NCBI GenBank assembly: GCA_013115135.1
Contig: JABANP010000001.1
Coordinates: 1-64,000 of the forward strand
DNA: 64,000 bases
From: Perkinsus olseni
Lineage: Eukaryota; Perkinsozoa; Perkinsida; Perkinsidae
Direction: 5' to 3'
In this document: positions 22,054-34,400 of the stretch, in pieces
Layout of the letters: every line of letters begins with the position of its first letter
Position numbering within the stretch: the stretch's first letter is position 1
The notes under the pieces: generated by a model
Databases searched by the model: none
Told to the model about the DNA's origin: nothing
What the model saw: only the letters and a program-made list of their open reading frames with translations
Made by a program: the position numbers and the translations under genes

Positions 22054-22761
22054 TCACCTAGTCGTAGATATACTCCTGCTCTCTGTAGCTGCGAATACGA
22101 AGAAGAGCGACTGCTGCGTCGGTAGGTCAGGCCTTTTACAAGTCTTCTTCACATTTTCGAAGAACTCTCTGGATCCTTCTTGGTCGCCGATGAGGCGCAA
22201 GTCGGGGAGCTCGGCTTCGGCCTCCGCAGGAAACAATGGAAATCTGCGTTGGAGTCGGCTACTGCCCCCGTCACTCATACAGTCGATCCTTACTCTACCA
22301 GTCCTCGTAACCTTGAAGGACAACACGAACGTCTCATCATCGTTAGAGATGTATGTAGCCTCGGCAAGAGGGAGGGCTTCCCTCCTGAAGAGGATCTCTC
22401 TGCTTCTGAGTTTTGTGTAGAAGAAGATCTCGCTATACTCAGTTAGCTCAGCAAAGTCACCGGCTTGAACCTGGACTCCCGGAAACGATCTGCGGAGGCG
22501 ATTCCTGAAGGAGTTGAACCCTCCAGGACTGCCTCTGAAATCGACGGTGTAACTGTTAGGACCTCCTCTGAGGGCATATCGATCACTGACGAATCGTCGC
22601 CCGTTAGCTCCCTCGAAAGCGAATCTAACACCACCGGTCTCGTCCAGTTCAGCAGATATATTCAGGGATGACGTCTTGTTTGAGTATTCACCAATGAACT
22701 GGCCCCTGGTGCTCACCATAACCAAAGCGGCGAGAAGCCAAGTTGTCAGAGTTTTCATCAT
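22054..22761 (-). CDS. Secreted protein, 235 aa
   Basis: The frame is open further upstream, but the best start is the MM pair at 22761, giving MMKTLTTWLLAALVMVSTRG, a standard signal peptide. The mature part is about 215 residues with only two cysteines (RIDCMS and KKTCKRPD) and many beta-like segments (GGVRFAFEGANGRRFVSD, EIFFYTKLRSREILFRRE, TFVLSFKVTRTGRVRIDC). It has no introns. I do not recognise the family. It shares an upstream dispersed fragment with the secreted gene at 2020-2403. Likely exported or vacuolar; parasite or predator secretome protein by inference. Confidence 0.7.
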   Translation of the reverse strand: MMKTLTTWLLAALVMVSTRGQFIGEYSNKTSSLNISAELDETGGVRFAFEGANGRRFVSDRYALRGGPNSYTVDFRGSPGGFNSFRNRLRRSFPGVQVQAGDFAELTEYSEIFFYTKLRSREILFRREALPLAEATYISNDDETFVLSFKVTRTGRVRIDCMSDGGSSRLQRRFPLFPAEAEAELPDLRLIGDQEGSREFFENVKKTCKRPDLPTQQSLFFVFAATESRSISTTR

Positions 22762-22980
22762 TAAGATAATAGAATAGCTGTTTGAGAAGTTACTTTTGCA
22801 AATAAGGGATCGCTTAAGATCCATATGCGTGCCTTGGCGGAACAGACCCATGACAAATGAGCTATGTATATGCGTGCCGTGAGAGATCACACTTGCGACG
22901 GACGGGCTATGTATAGACGTGCTTTGACGAAGCCCGCTGTGAAGTATCGGGGAGGCCTTGGTAACACCGAAGGGAAGGGG

Positions 22981-23015
22981 GTCACAGTAGTTCCAGATTC
23001 TGGAACTACTGTGAC
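22981..23015. repeat. Perfect 16-bp hairpin
   Basis: GTCACAGTAGTTCCAG and its exact reverse complement are separated by only ATT. It lies about 220 bases upstream of the secreted-protein start at 22761 (minus strand). It could be a regulatory palindrome, a cruciform site or part of the dispersed element just beyond. Confidence 0.8.
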
Positions 23016-23239
23016 ATCAACTTCTGGAATCCAGAATACTCGTGACTTAAAGTCGGATATGAAAGGTCGGGTTGCAGAGATCAATACCATATAGGAGGAG
23101 CCCCACAGCGGCAGCAAAGTGAGAAAAAATGAGCAATGAAAAACACGCATTGTCGAAATACACTCGTGTGGGATGATTTATGCGTGTTCGCGACTCATTT
23201 ACTATGACTATGCTACTGAGTTGTTGAGATTGTTGCCAG

Positions 23240-23545
23240 TCTACTGCGGTGTCTCTTGGCTCAAGATCGAGTCTTCCCCGTGCTAACTCAAGGGCGTCAT
23301 TGACTACGGAGTTAACCATTAGGAAATGAGAGTGATACTAACTACGAATAGGATATCATCAAATAAATCATACTCATAGTCCGATGATTCGGGAGTAATC
23401 CGCAGCTGCGGCACGCATATACATAGCTCAGTCCGCTATGTCCCTGCGTGCAGCGGAGCGGTCGTCAGCATATTCATGAAAAGTAGGTTGGGCTTCAATA
23501 AGGAGCCCTTCCTAAAGATAGTGCGGTGCGCAGCACCGACCGCAC
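23240..23545 (-). pseudogene. Dispersed degenerate coding fragment, copy 2
   Basis: Matches 2865-3172. The minus strand reads ELCICVPQLRITPESSDY, YEYDLFDDIL, an intron of about 35 nt with the same splice sites as copy 1, then INDALELARGRLDLEPRD. Downstream the frame continues in a 90-codon ORF to 23047, but the upstream side meets a TAG. Unlike copy 1 there is no TGA in the ITPES segment. No family recognised. Confidence 0.55.
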
Positions 23546-24288
23546 TACCACAGTGATTACACCCGATTGATCGATCGAGGATTGTGTTCTGGGTGGCAAA
23601 CTGAGTATCGTGCTCGCCGCTGGGCAGTCCCTCACAGTGCGAGGTTCACGCATGATTGAGCCTGTGATAACATCGCCATCTGTGATGGAAGGCCATCTTC
23701 TGGTTTCCTCTCCGACGAACAGCGATTGTGTTTCTCAGGTCATACAGGCGTTGACTTAACCTTCTAGTCAAGAGGCGGTGCGTGAAACGGGTCCTGCTTG
23801 CGAGGACCGATGTTACGGCGATTCTCCACGACGAAGAATATCGAGATGTGAAGAGTCATCGCCTTGCACGAGACGAAGTTATACTCTCTTTACGTATTTG
23901 TCGGTCAGCGTGAACCGTCCATAATCTGCAAGAATATAACCGCTGAGCAACCTCGTTTTTTACGATACCGAGTCGCAGCCCATGCGAATAACCCACTCAC
24001 TGATCTGCATAAGGTTCACAATCCGGAAAACTGCCCTCGGCAACAAGAACATTGAAGTGAGCCGCCCGTCGTAGACCGTTCGCATTTGGCGCACACTGGA
24101 TAGTGTTTACGGCGCTACTGGTGCAAAGCCCCGCCATACTGGGCACTCAACACAACAAGCATATCGTCTTAACAACCGCCATTGTTAGCCCTGCTGAACT
24201 CATCAGAAGTTCCTCGAATTCATGCAGACACACAGATACTCTTCATGAAGGAGGGAGTATCTGAGGCAACGGGATGAGCTACCCTACC
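23546..24288. other. No confident gene
   Basis: Only a 63-codon plus frame (23864-24055) without recognisable features. Nothing assigned. Confidence 0.45.
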
Positions 24289-26217
24289 CTACCGCAGCTT
24301 ACGATTGGGCGTGAAGGTTCCAAGATGCGACTTCTCGCCGACTTGGTCCTCGCCCTTCTTCATGTACTCCTTGCAGGTCACACCAGTCGTATTGGTCACT
24401 AACAGCAAGCGTTGAGATGACGGTGACAGAAGTCCCATCTGTCCTCTACCACGAGTGATCGGTGCCTCAGTGACGTCGGGGACGGTGGTGAGTTGCATCG
24501 ACGGCTTCCTGCCCGCTCTGAGCCCCCGCTTGGTCACGACTCCCCTCATGTTGCTCCGTAGGCGCTGTGGCATCGTCAACGTCGAAGGAGATACGGCGCC
24601 TGCGGTCCTCTTGCAGGAGACCGTCGATGAGGAGCATAGACTCGACCACCTGAGGCGTGACTGATGAACCTCTCGGCGGAGAAACCACTTACTTCAGATC
24701 TCATTGACTTCGACAGAGATGCCGTTAGCATGTGGACAGCACTGTTTCGCTTCACGTTCTGAACAGCGACATACCGGATATCTCGGCAAGGGCCACCTTA
24801 CCTCAGGGGCCACAACTTTCTCAGCCTGTAGAGCGACAGAGGGATTGTTCAGTTTGCGTTCATCCACCACTGCTCTGGTGCCCGAAATAATATTGAAAAG
24901 CGTGCCACCGAGGGCATACCTGAGTAGAGGCGTGATGGCGGCGCTGCTGGCGAGGACCTTCAACAACTTACCAGTCGACGCTCTTGGCCTCATCGAAAGT
25001 GAGAGAAGGGCTGCCGAGAAGGGCTCGGATCTCCTTAGTTTCCCTGAGAGGAGAATCTGAATACGCCATGATGCTCCGCGTGACTATTACGAGCTTTTGC
25101 CGTCTTCAGGTCCGGTAGCGAGGACAACAGAATCCTGCATTAGCTCGCTGGCAGATGGCGGAGTACTCTGAGTAGAGCGAAAAGGTATCGGCGCGGTGTT
25201 GTCGCGCGGGCCTTACGGGAGTTGGAATCTTTCCATCCCAAGTGTTGAAGTACTCGAAGATGGCGGCATTACTGCACCTGGCATCGGAGCATAGAACCGT
25301 TTTCGGTGACATTCCCAAATGGATCTGAGAGGAGTGGAAGTAAACGCTACTCCCGCTGGGGGGCGGGGCTACCATATGCGCCTTCGAGTGGAGGAACTTC
25401 AGGCCAGTAACCAGCTGAGGGGCGATCTTCTGGAAGAGAGGGAATCTGAAGTGACGATGCTGCGTCACAGCATCATAGCTGTCTTCGAGCGCCACCTTGT
25501 GACCATGTTTGAGAACTCCCCCAGGTAGCCTTGTTGGTCGGCCATGCCAGCCGGTTGGAGGAGATCGACTAGACGCCCGCCCGGCATGTATTGCATCAGA
25601 ATGTTGCTACCAAAACTGCCGAGAAAACGTAACAGGGACCAACAAGGGTTAATCGGCCTACTATATGTTCTTCAGGTCCTCAGCCTTGCGGCCAGACGCC
25701 TTCGGTACGACCATAGTGACGCCATAGGTGACTGGGACTTGTGTACCGTTCTCATACTTGAGGTCACTGATGTCGTGATCGAATCTACCAGGTTGAATCT
25801 CCTATCCCGTCCCACACAAAAGCGGCCCTCTTACCCGTAGAGTACGTGGTAGTTGGGGCATGAGACAGTCTCGCCGGGCTTGGCGTTATCTGGGAAGGAG
25901 ACTGATATGAGAACCTTCTCTTCGACAAAAACTGGTACCAATGGCGCCACACTGGGCCTTGTTGGTCTTGCCGAACCACATCTTCTCTCTATTAAACTGG
26001 CCCAGTGTATGGATCCTCCTCTCCTGGTCAGTAGCCACGGGTAGAGACACCGCCTTCAAAGCGTACTCATTCTTGTTAGCATCGGTCACTCGGAACACCA
26101 CCCCGTTGCGAGCTTGGAAGAGCCTAAGAATCGGCCCTCCTGCTTCTGTGCCAAAGAGGGCACGGCCCTCCTTACCTCTCATGGAGGGTGAAGGGTCCTT
26201 TCGGCATGACTAGTGTG
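24289..26217 (-). CDS. Protein kinase-like protein, probable pseudokinase
   Basis: Start MPKGPFTLHER at 26217, then an intron ending TTCTTAG and LFQARNGVVFRVTDANKNEY with ALKAVSLP (beta-3 lysine present). Later exons give YENGTQVPVTYGVTMVVP, then NILMQYMPGGRLVDLL (hinge), KIAPQLVTGLKFLHSKAH, and after an intron IHLGMSPKTVLCSDARC, where the catalytic HRD...N is replaced by HLG...T. Next come FDEAKSVDW joined to YALGGTLFNIISG (the A-D-x-(Y/W)-S-L-G helix F region) and SMLLIDGLLQEDRRRRISF (helix I). No glycine-rich GxGxxG and no DFG are visible. The pattern recalls SCY1-like pseudokinases (inference). The C-terminal exon (24579-24289) is less certain. Confidence 0.6.
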
Positions 26218-26321
26218 ACGGGCTGGTTGTGGTGGTGTAGGGCGTTCTGAACAAGGACAAGGCGTACTGATCAACCCTACAGCACAGGTGAACGGAAGTT
26301 CCGTGGCTCCTTGGAAGACTT

Positions 26322-26850
26322 GTGTTCACGAGAAAGCCGAGAGACTGCGTTCTCTGTAGAACGTTATATTCCTATGTTGCGGACGGTCGCTGGGGAGAGT
26401 TTTTGAGCATCCTTGGGTCTGACCGCTGTAACTCGAGAGAATTCTATCAAATTACTTGTTGGTTGAAGCCACTGAGACTGTCCATTAGGAGAGCAGCGGA
26501 GACGAAGGAGATTCGAGACATTATTAGAATTAGGGATAGGTAATGGCTGAGAGAAAGGTGGGTCAGCTCTTGAAAACAGCGACCGTCGCAGGCTGTGATC
26601 TTGCGCTGATGTCATTCTTGCAGTTTGCACGAAAAGCTTACTCATGATCTCGCGCGCCCTAAAATCGGCGTCGCCGACGCTTGAGCTTCCGGGCGGAACT
26701 GGACGAGAGGAAAGTTACGATGGCCGAAAGGAATGCAAAATTGGAGGAAGCCACGAGACAAAATACGAAGTTCATGTTTGTGGCCGGTCCTTGGCAACTA
26801 GAGTCATCGTTAACGTACCGCGGCACGGTTGAATTTTCGGAAAGTTTCGG
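26322..26850 (+). CDS. Hypothetical helical protein exons
   Basis: Two coding-like exons. The first ends KEIRDIIRIRDR before GTAATG (about 26541). The second, after a CTTGCAG acceptor near 26628, contains SFRAELDERKVTMAERNAKL then FMFVAGPWQLESSLTYRG and ends before GTGAGC at 26850. A frame change near 26680 is unexplained. Could be an upstream gene or 5' exons of the exchanger that follows. Not recognised. Confidence 0.3.
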
Positions 26851-26960
26851 GTGAGCCGGTATGGAAGCAAAGCTTGCGTTGGCACTGGGAAGTGAAGGGA
26901 TGAGTGTTGCCAGTGACTGGGCCTGCTCGGTGTGGGTAAGGAATGCAGTTGAGGTAGTTG

Positions 26961-29900
26961 ATGGTTGCTCTCTCTCTATGGGGGATCGACCCGTCCTCAC
27001 CGCGGTCATTGGCCGGCAGTGTGCTAGGACAGCCCACACCGATATGTGAACATGGCGGATCGGGGCTGGTAGTGCATCCTGAGGGGGGTCTCGATAGGAC
27101 AGCCGCTCCTGACAGATACTCCCTTTATTTGGGGACGCGGAGCAAGACTGGCCCAACGGACTCCGAGTTGTCCTCTATTTCATTGGCCTGTTTTGGTGCT
27201 TCGTGGGAGTGGCTATTATTAGCGATATTTTTATGGGGTCGATAGAAAAGATAACATCCAAGAAAACTCGAGGTAAGGACCATCTATCATACGGCGACAT
27301 TCCACCCATCACGTCCCTCAGTCCGCCTTGCGGTCCATGGAGAGACCAAGCTGGTTACCGTCAGAGTGTGGAACGACACGGTAGCTAACCTGACTCTCAT
27401 GGCCCTCGGATCGAGCGCTCCGGAAATCCTGCTTTCGATCATCGAACTCCTCAGTCAGGATATGTACTCCGGTCACTTGGGCCCGAGTAGGTGTCGCTGT
27501 CGGTCATTGTCACAGTGTCTATTCATCCTCGTCGTTAGGCACCATCGTGGGCTCGGCGGCCTTCAACTTACTAGTCATCTCCGCAGTATGTATTATGGCC
27601 ATTCCGGATGGTGAAGTGAGGACCATCAATGACGTTGGGGTGTTCGTGGTCACGGCCACCTGCAGTATCTTCGCTTACATATGGTTGCTTCTAGTGCTAC
27701 AGGTCGGCCCTTGGCTGTCTATCATGTCTTCCGTAGGAGGTCACTGTAGGTCACCTCACCGGATGTAGTGGATATTTGGGAGGCCATCGTGACTCTGGCG
27801 CTCTTCCCAGCTCTTGTAGCCGTCGCATTCGCAGCTGACAAGGGTAGTGTACTTCGATTCGATGTGGGGATAACTGTCAGTCTTCATCTAGGTGTATTTT
27901 CGGTGAAGTCCAACGTATCCAGTGCGCACCGCGACCATGTCTTGGGGCTAGAGGATCTCAGCCAGGAGGAAATAGCTGAGTTAATGGACGACGTAATAAT
28001 CAGGAGACCCGTCAAGATCAGCTGCAGAGGGCTGCTGCATCTCAGACCCGACAGCGGCATGGGATGGACCTTACCGATGATGCGGTGATCAGGATCATTC
28101 AGGCCGAGAGACCGCCGAGAGCGACTCGGTAGGAGGTGGATGGTGAGGGAGGAAATAACGCGTTCTGCAGGGCCCAACATAGGATACACGCGAGTCGGCT
28201 GCTGACGGGAAGAGCTGGTTCAATGAGACACATAGGTAGACATTCGCCTCGGAAAGTCGATCATCATCTCTGACTCTGTAGCAGCCGCCAAGCGTTCTCC
28301 AACGGGGCATCTCATGCCATTTAAAGGTAGTACGGTCTTCAGTTGCTGCTGACTCCGTCCAGACGTTACTTCAGATATTGTCGACAACACGGCAGAAGGA
28401 GCCAGTCGTGTAGGTCCTTGGGTCTTCGGTAAGTTCATAAGCATATTCCTGTAGGGAGGACCCACCCAACCAACCATCGATTTCACGTGTCCAAGGTGGG
28501 GCCTCTTGAGAGGGGCTGTGGGGGCGATGCAAATCCTTTCACAGGTTCGCCGTAATGGAGGGCGCTGGCAGAGTGCTGCTGCCGCTGACCATCTCGCGTC
28601 CACTGGAGAAGGAGGTATCTGGTTCGACCACCAAGAGGTTGCTGATGGACCTTCTCCGCTACTAGGTGATGGTTCGTTACGAGACCGTACAGGGAACGGC
28701 CACAGCGGGCGAGGACTACATACCGGTCGTTGATGGACGGGTGACCGGGGCTTTGAAAACGCTCTCAGTTGCTCACCATCGTTGCGAGTGATTCACGCTT
28801 TGTTTCGTATCATCTTGTACGGGGATTAGGGTTATCTCTAACCCTGGGTATTAGTCGCTGCAGCTCGAGAAGTACACATCTGTGTCGAGGCGCCCTTCTG
28901 ACTACTGAGTTTACGCCGCTCTCGGTGATAGGTTACTATAAAGGCTGGGGAGACCTCGAGCAGCGACATAGCCATCGTCGTGCTCGACGACGACATAGTG
29001 GAGGAGGATGAAAACTTCTGGTGAGTAGCTGAGGGTTAGTCACTCGCCGTTACCCGAACTTTTTAGGGTACGCTTGACCACTGTCTCCGGATGGTGCGGT
29101 TATCGGCAAGGTGGCTGTGGCGGAAGTGACTATCATTGACGATGATGAGGCTGGCGAGCTAGTCTTGGAGAAGGAGGAGCTGCATGTGGAAGACGATGTA
29201 CGCACAGTAACTGGGCGGACTGCTGGGATGCCCGTTCCCGTCAGGAGGCCCAAGTTGTGGTACAGCGGGCCAAGGGTTGCAGTGGTAGGGTAACCCTACA
29301 GTACACGACTGAGTCTGGAAACGCTGTGGCTCCACATGATTATACTCACACTGAGGGAGAGCTGGTACTGGACCATAACCAGGCCGCTGGAGTTATCAAG
29401 ATACCCATACACTCGACGTGGGTCTGCGGGAGGGGCCGACGGAGGAGGGAGGTTATTACTAGTGCCAGGTCCACTCGGAACCCCCATTTCCGTCTGATAC
29501 TATCGGAGCCTACTGGAGGTGCCGTACTAGTCAGGTCCGCCCTCGCTTCGAGTTGGCTGTATCAGGTGCCAAGTTCTGTGCCAAGACAGATGGTGGTGCG
29601 GAGTCACTTATCTGCACGATCTGGATCAAACCCAAGCCGGGCATGAGCACCAGCCGAACGACAGTCCCGGCCCTTCTCAACGTCCATTGGGGTGAGAACA
29701 AGAAGCCTGTGAGCTCGCCTGTAGTGGTTGTTGGTAGGGAAAATGAGCTTGGGAGCGTCTAACTGGCGAGAGCAGTTCTCCGAGGCTCTGTGGGTGAATG
29801 GTAGCCGAGAAGAACAAGGAGAGGTAGACTTCGACGGTTACCGAGAAGCCGTCGATGGTTGGGTTTAGGCCTCTGTCTTTGAATGGATCATGCATATCAT

Positions 29901-30958
29901 AACGTTCCCGTGGAAGCTCGTCTTCGCCCTCTGTCCCCCGTTGGAGTACGCGGACGGTTGGCTCACCTTCGTTGTTAGCCTATTGATGATCGGTAAGAGT
30001 GCTTGCATGCTTCATCGTCGAGGGACGGGTGTCAGGTGGGGTGACGGCCATTGTGGCGGATGTTGCGGCTCTCTTGGGATGTACGATGGACATCCCCGAC
30101 TCTGTCACGGCTATCACGCTGGTGGCTCTCGGTAGCCTCCGCTGGAAGCGCATCTTCGTAAGTTCTCCTGAGCGACCGTCAGGTACCTCCCTCCCTGACA
30201 CCTTCGCGTCGAGGTTGGCAGCTGTGCAGGACCCTTACGCGGACGCGTCTGTTGGTAACGTGACGGGGAGGTAGTCAGTGAGCGTATTGCTTGTCGACAC
30301 TCTGAAGCTGGGCTTTTTAGCAACTCTGTCAACGTATTCCTTGGTCTTGGCCTACCCTGGGTTATCGGGTCTATATACTGGAAGATCCAAGGGGCAACGC
30401 AGGAGTGGGTTGCCAGAGTTGGTAAGTGGTTGTAGGGAGTAGTATCGCTCCGGTAAAATGTTGTATTAAAATCTGATAGGAGTACTAGGAGGGGACACAC
30501 TCGTCATCAGACAGGGTGGTGGGTCTCAACTCACGATCAGTATCACAGCGTGGAAATAAGATGGTACCTTATTCCGAGTACTACTCAGAATCGCTAGGAA
30601 CGGACACCCTGACCATCGCTTCGTGTGTAGAGAGCTCTCACCTGAGCACATCGCCATCCACGGCATCGTGTGGACGGTCGTGCCACTGCCCTCGTCCACT
30701 GCAGGTGCAGAGATCGTCGCTGAGTACCCTGATGGTGGCTTCGTAGTGGAGGCTGGTGATCTCAGCTTCTCGGTCCTCGTGTTCACTATATGCGCCTTCG
30801 TCTGCTTGGCCATCTTGGTGGCGCGACGGGCCAAGTACGGCGGTGAGTTGGGAGGCCCTAAGAACGGCAAAAGGATAAGTGCGGGCGTTCTGGTGTTGCT
30901 GTGGGTGGCCTACATAACTGCCAGCTCGGCCAACAGCTTGAAGAATAGAGCCGATTAA
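26961..30958 (+). CDS. Na+/Ca2+ exchanger, NCX family
   Basis: About 17 exons, mostly joined in phase. Exon 1 ends CEHGGSGL at 27068; exon 2 (27116-27272) gives [19 protein letters not shown] and [16 protein letters not shown]. Exon 3 carries the alpha-1 repeat ([27 protein letters not shown]), exon 4 [16 protein letters not shown], exon 5 [13 protein letters not shown]. The cytoplasmic loop has the [11 protein letters not shown] segment, then Calx-beta 1 ([59 protein letters not shown]) and Calx-beta 2 ([31 protein letters not shown]). Then [28 protein letters not shown], and the alpha-2 repeat ([49 protein letters not shown]). It ends with [23 protein letters not shown]-like KYGGELGG, and stops at 30958. 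Family role: electrogenic exchange of extracellular or luminal Na+ for Ca2+ across a membrane, gated by Ca2+ at the Calx-beta domains. One junction near 29090 shows an unexplained phase change. Confidence 0.92.
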
Positions 30959-31457
30959 GTTGTCTTCTCTGTCATATGAATGCAGCGTGTACCAAAGCCC
31001 TTTACCATGATGATACAGTCGTATGCGCCACTTCCTGGCGTTACCTCCGCAGTCTCGAGTTCAACAGTGGTCTCGGGAAGAAAGTCTACAGTGGATCGGG
31101 CAGTGGACTTGTGGATGGACCGGATATTGAAGCTACGCATCTGTCCGCCATGATGACAAGATTCCCGTACACTCTTCCAAAAACGATTTTCTTACATCTT
31201 TACACTTGACAGAGTCAAATTAACAAGCACGGCGAGGTGGATCGCGCACGCCATCGTGATCGATTCTAGCGATGCCTCTTGTTGTGAACGATGGGAGAAG
31301 TTATCTTGATTGGAGAATCTTGCGTTAAAGTTGGTAGGGGGCGAGATGCCCGGTCAGGTCGGCCCTTCTTTCGGGCACGTCTGTTGACGTCGGGGTATTG
31401 CGGAGATAGGGTCAGGATTGTCAGGGTCGTTGTTCTCCATCGCTTGTTGGTGATATC

Positions 31458-34400
31458 ATGTCTGAGGAGATCATCTCCACAGATGGCGGGTATCAGATAG
31501 TACCGGTGGTCGGGGCGGATGCTGGTGGCATTATTATGATATCGGGGAAGAGGAGGAAGCGTGATACCCGATGGGGACCGAGGAAGCACATAAAGCTCGG
31601 CAAACGGTAGTAGCAGTACTGGGAGTAGTGAAGTATCGAGGAATGGGGAATATAAATAGCAGGCAAACTTGACTATGGTGCGGCAAAATTGAAGGAACCT
31701 TTCGAATGATTAAAGCTGTCGTTAAGGCTTCTGAGGTGGCTGATAATGCTTTACTAATCAGTGCCCGGCTTGCCATATCCGTAAGATTTCGCGCTGTAGA
31801 CATGATTGGTGTATCGAGGCAGTAGGTGTAGACATGATTGGTGTACCGAGGCTGTAGGTGTAGACGCCATTGGTGTATCGAGGCAGTAGGTGTAGACATG
31901 ATTGGTGTATCGAGGCAGTAGGTGTAGACATGATTGGTGTATCGAGGCAGTAGGTGTAGACATGATTGGTGCGCGTTGCTTTACTCGATGGCACCGCCCT
32001 GTAATGAGTCATGGCTGCTTGTTCAGTCTATCAACGGTGGAGGACAAGCCGTACAAGCCGCTACCCTTAGTGGACATCCCTTGTGGATTGGGATGGAAGC
32101 AGGTCGATCAGTTGATGAAGGAGATACGATTAGAGGATCGTACTGCCAAGGGAGGTCCACCATGACGATTGCCATGCGTATCTTTTTAGTGGACAATAAG
32201 CTTCGAGCTGAACCCATCAGGTTGGAGCTGGGCGATCCTGATATTCGACCGCCATCACCACCACCAACGTGAGCGCTTTGCTGGCCTTTGTCGTTCTCAG
32301 GAGTGTAACGGTTTTTGTTGGCAATAGGTATGATCAGGCTGGTACGAGGACTAATGATCGTACTACTAGAGTTAAGAAGGCGATGGAAGGGGAGCATAAT
32401 AGGCTAGTGCGGTAAGGGTTCGTCTACTGACTGTTGCGATGGGGGTAACTTACCAAGGTACATGATGGCTACTGTGAGGGACTATATGCCGCCCGAGACA
32501 TGGAGCAAGGCTAGGTGAGTAGAACCGAGTATGAAGCGGTGAAGGAGTGGTAGTCGGGTCAGGTTGGTGAAGAAAATTATCATACCACAGAAGAAGTATC
32601 CTGATGTGCCTTTCATGGCTATTATTGTGGGTGCTCGAGGAACCAACCATAAGCGTCTACAGGTGGGGAGACGGTTGACGATGGGAGAGTAGCATAAATT
32701 TGCTTGCTCAGATGGAGTCGGGCTGCCGTATTGAGATCCGAGGGAAGGGTATTAATGCGATGAATCAGACGATAGAGGAACAGAATATGCCTCAGCACGT
32801 TCACATAGAAGGTCGGATATGCGAGCTTTCATACCACTCCTTTGTCAACTCCTGTTGACTAGGCGATACCGAGGCCAACCTCATAAAGGCCACGGCCCTG
32901 TTGGAGCCTCTACTGGACCCGACCCATCCTGACTTCGCCAGAGCTAGGGCACTCGGTAAGGGCGGAGCGTCATACCAGTTTGAAAGGTATCTTTGGTTGA
33001 CTCAGGTTTGGAGCAGTTGGCTGTTGTTAACGGTTATACTACCCAACTACAGCACATTCGATGTGGGTTGTGCCAGGCTATGGGTCATCATGCCAGCCAG
33101 TGTCCTGAGTAAGAGGGTACAGGCTGGAAGGGTTCATGATGGTTGTGATGGCGGTAGGTTCAATAACGTGGAGATGTCGTATAAGATGGCTGATGTCAAG
33201 TGCGAGATCTGTGGCGATAAGGGACACGCCACTATCGACTGTAGGAAGTGCGTCTGGAGTGGTATGTGTTATTGTACTTCGATCAGGTCCTCAGAAGGGT
33301 ACGGCTCAGCAGCAGTCGAAGGAATGGCGGGAGGGAGCGGAGGAGCGGGCTAAGGTACTGGAGGGCATTGGATCACTACTGGCGAGCGATCTACCAAGAA
33401 TGATGACGTGAGGGATACTCTAATATCCCTGTACGCTGTTTGTCCCTGCGCTGATACGTGTCTGAGGTCCGATTACCATCATGCGTTAGGGACCTGTAGG
33501 GAATCATAGACTTTTCTGCTCTTTACTGATACCTACATACGTGTAAATTAACATGCTAGTCATCCTGTGCTTTATGCTGTCGCTTTCCTTCGCTGCTCAT
33601 TGGACATGCTGGATCCAGAGTCTGAATGGTTAGGTTGATCAAGAGTACGCTGATCTTATTAACAACCTGGCTGAGGAGAACGACCCTCTCAAGCCAGCAG
33701 CTCAGGGCCAACAGGTAGTAGCTGAGCGGTGGTCTCAGTCAACTATCGATATCGAACTTTTGCTGTGGAGGGATTCTAGAGCACTGGCATGAATTGAGTA
33801 AATTTTGGTATCAAAATACGTCGCGTTTAACATTTCTCCAGATTAACGGTTCGGCTGCAGGGGCAGGGAATGGAGATGACCTGACAATTCCATTCAAGGA
33901 TGTTGGTAAGAGTTGGTAAGGGAGTGGGTTTCGGGGAGGCTTCCGTCAGGTGCCTTCATCGGGCCGCAGGGGAGTAATATTAAGCTTCTGGAGGGGGAAA
34001 CGGGGTGCCAAATACATGTTGGTGAGTCCGGAGGCGAGGGAGCCATTTCAACTGGTCGCTGTGCAATCGGTTATAGTAAGGCTACTTACGCGGCTGTATT
34101 GGTAGATAAGAGGGAGTTGTGAAATGGAAGAATCTGGGGATTCCGATTAGGCCTTTTGCGTGTTCCGGTATCATCCGTGTTCTCACCGTAGATCAGTCGA
34201 GTAAGGAGACAGGGCACTGCCCAGTGCAGATCCAGGGTCCTCTCGGCGCCATCGAGCAGGCCAAGGAGAAGGTGCGGGAGTGGTTGAAGAGGTAGGGGCT
34301 TTCTCGTCTACTGCATTGACCTGACAGCTATTCCTTCAGTCGTGAAGCGGGAGGTTCGGGAGCGAACGCGCAGATTCCTATGGTAGCCACGGGGAAGTCG

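Noticed and set aside
22762..22890. N-terminal extension of the secreted protein
   Set aside because: The 43 extra codons would bury the signal peptide; the MM start at 22761 gives a standard secretory N-terminus.
28810..28860. Telomere-like TTAGGG/CCCTAA pair
   Set aside because: Only single units inside an exchanger intron; no tandem array.
31795..31971. Repeat array considered as a CRISPR
   Set aside because: The 32-base units are contiguous with no spacers, and they sit inside a eukaryotic intron.
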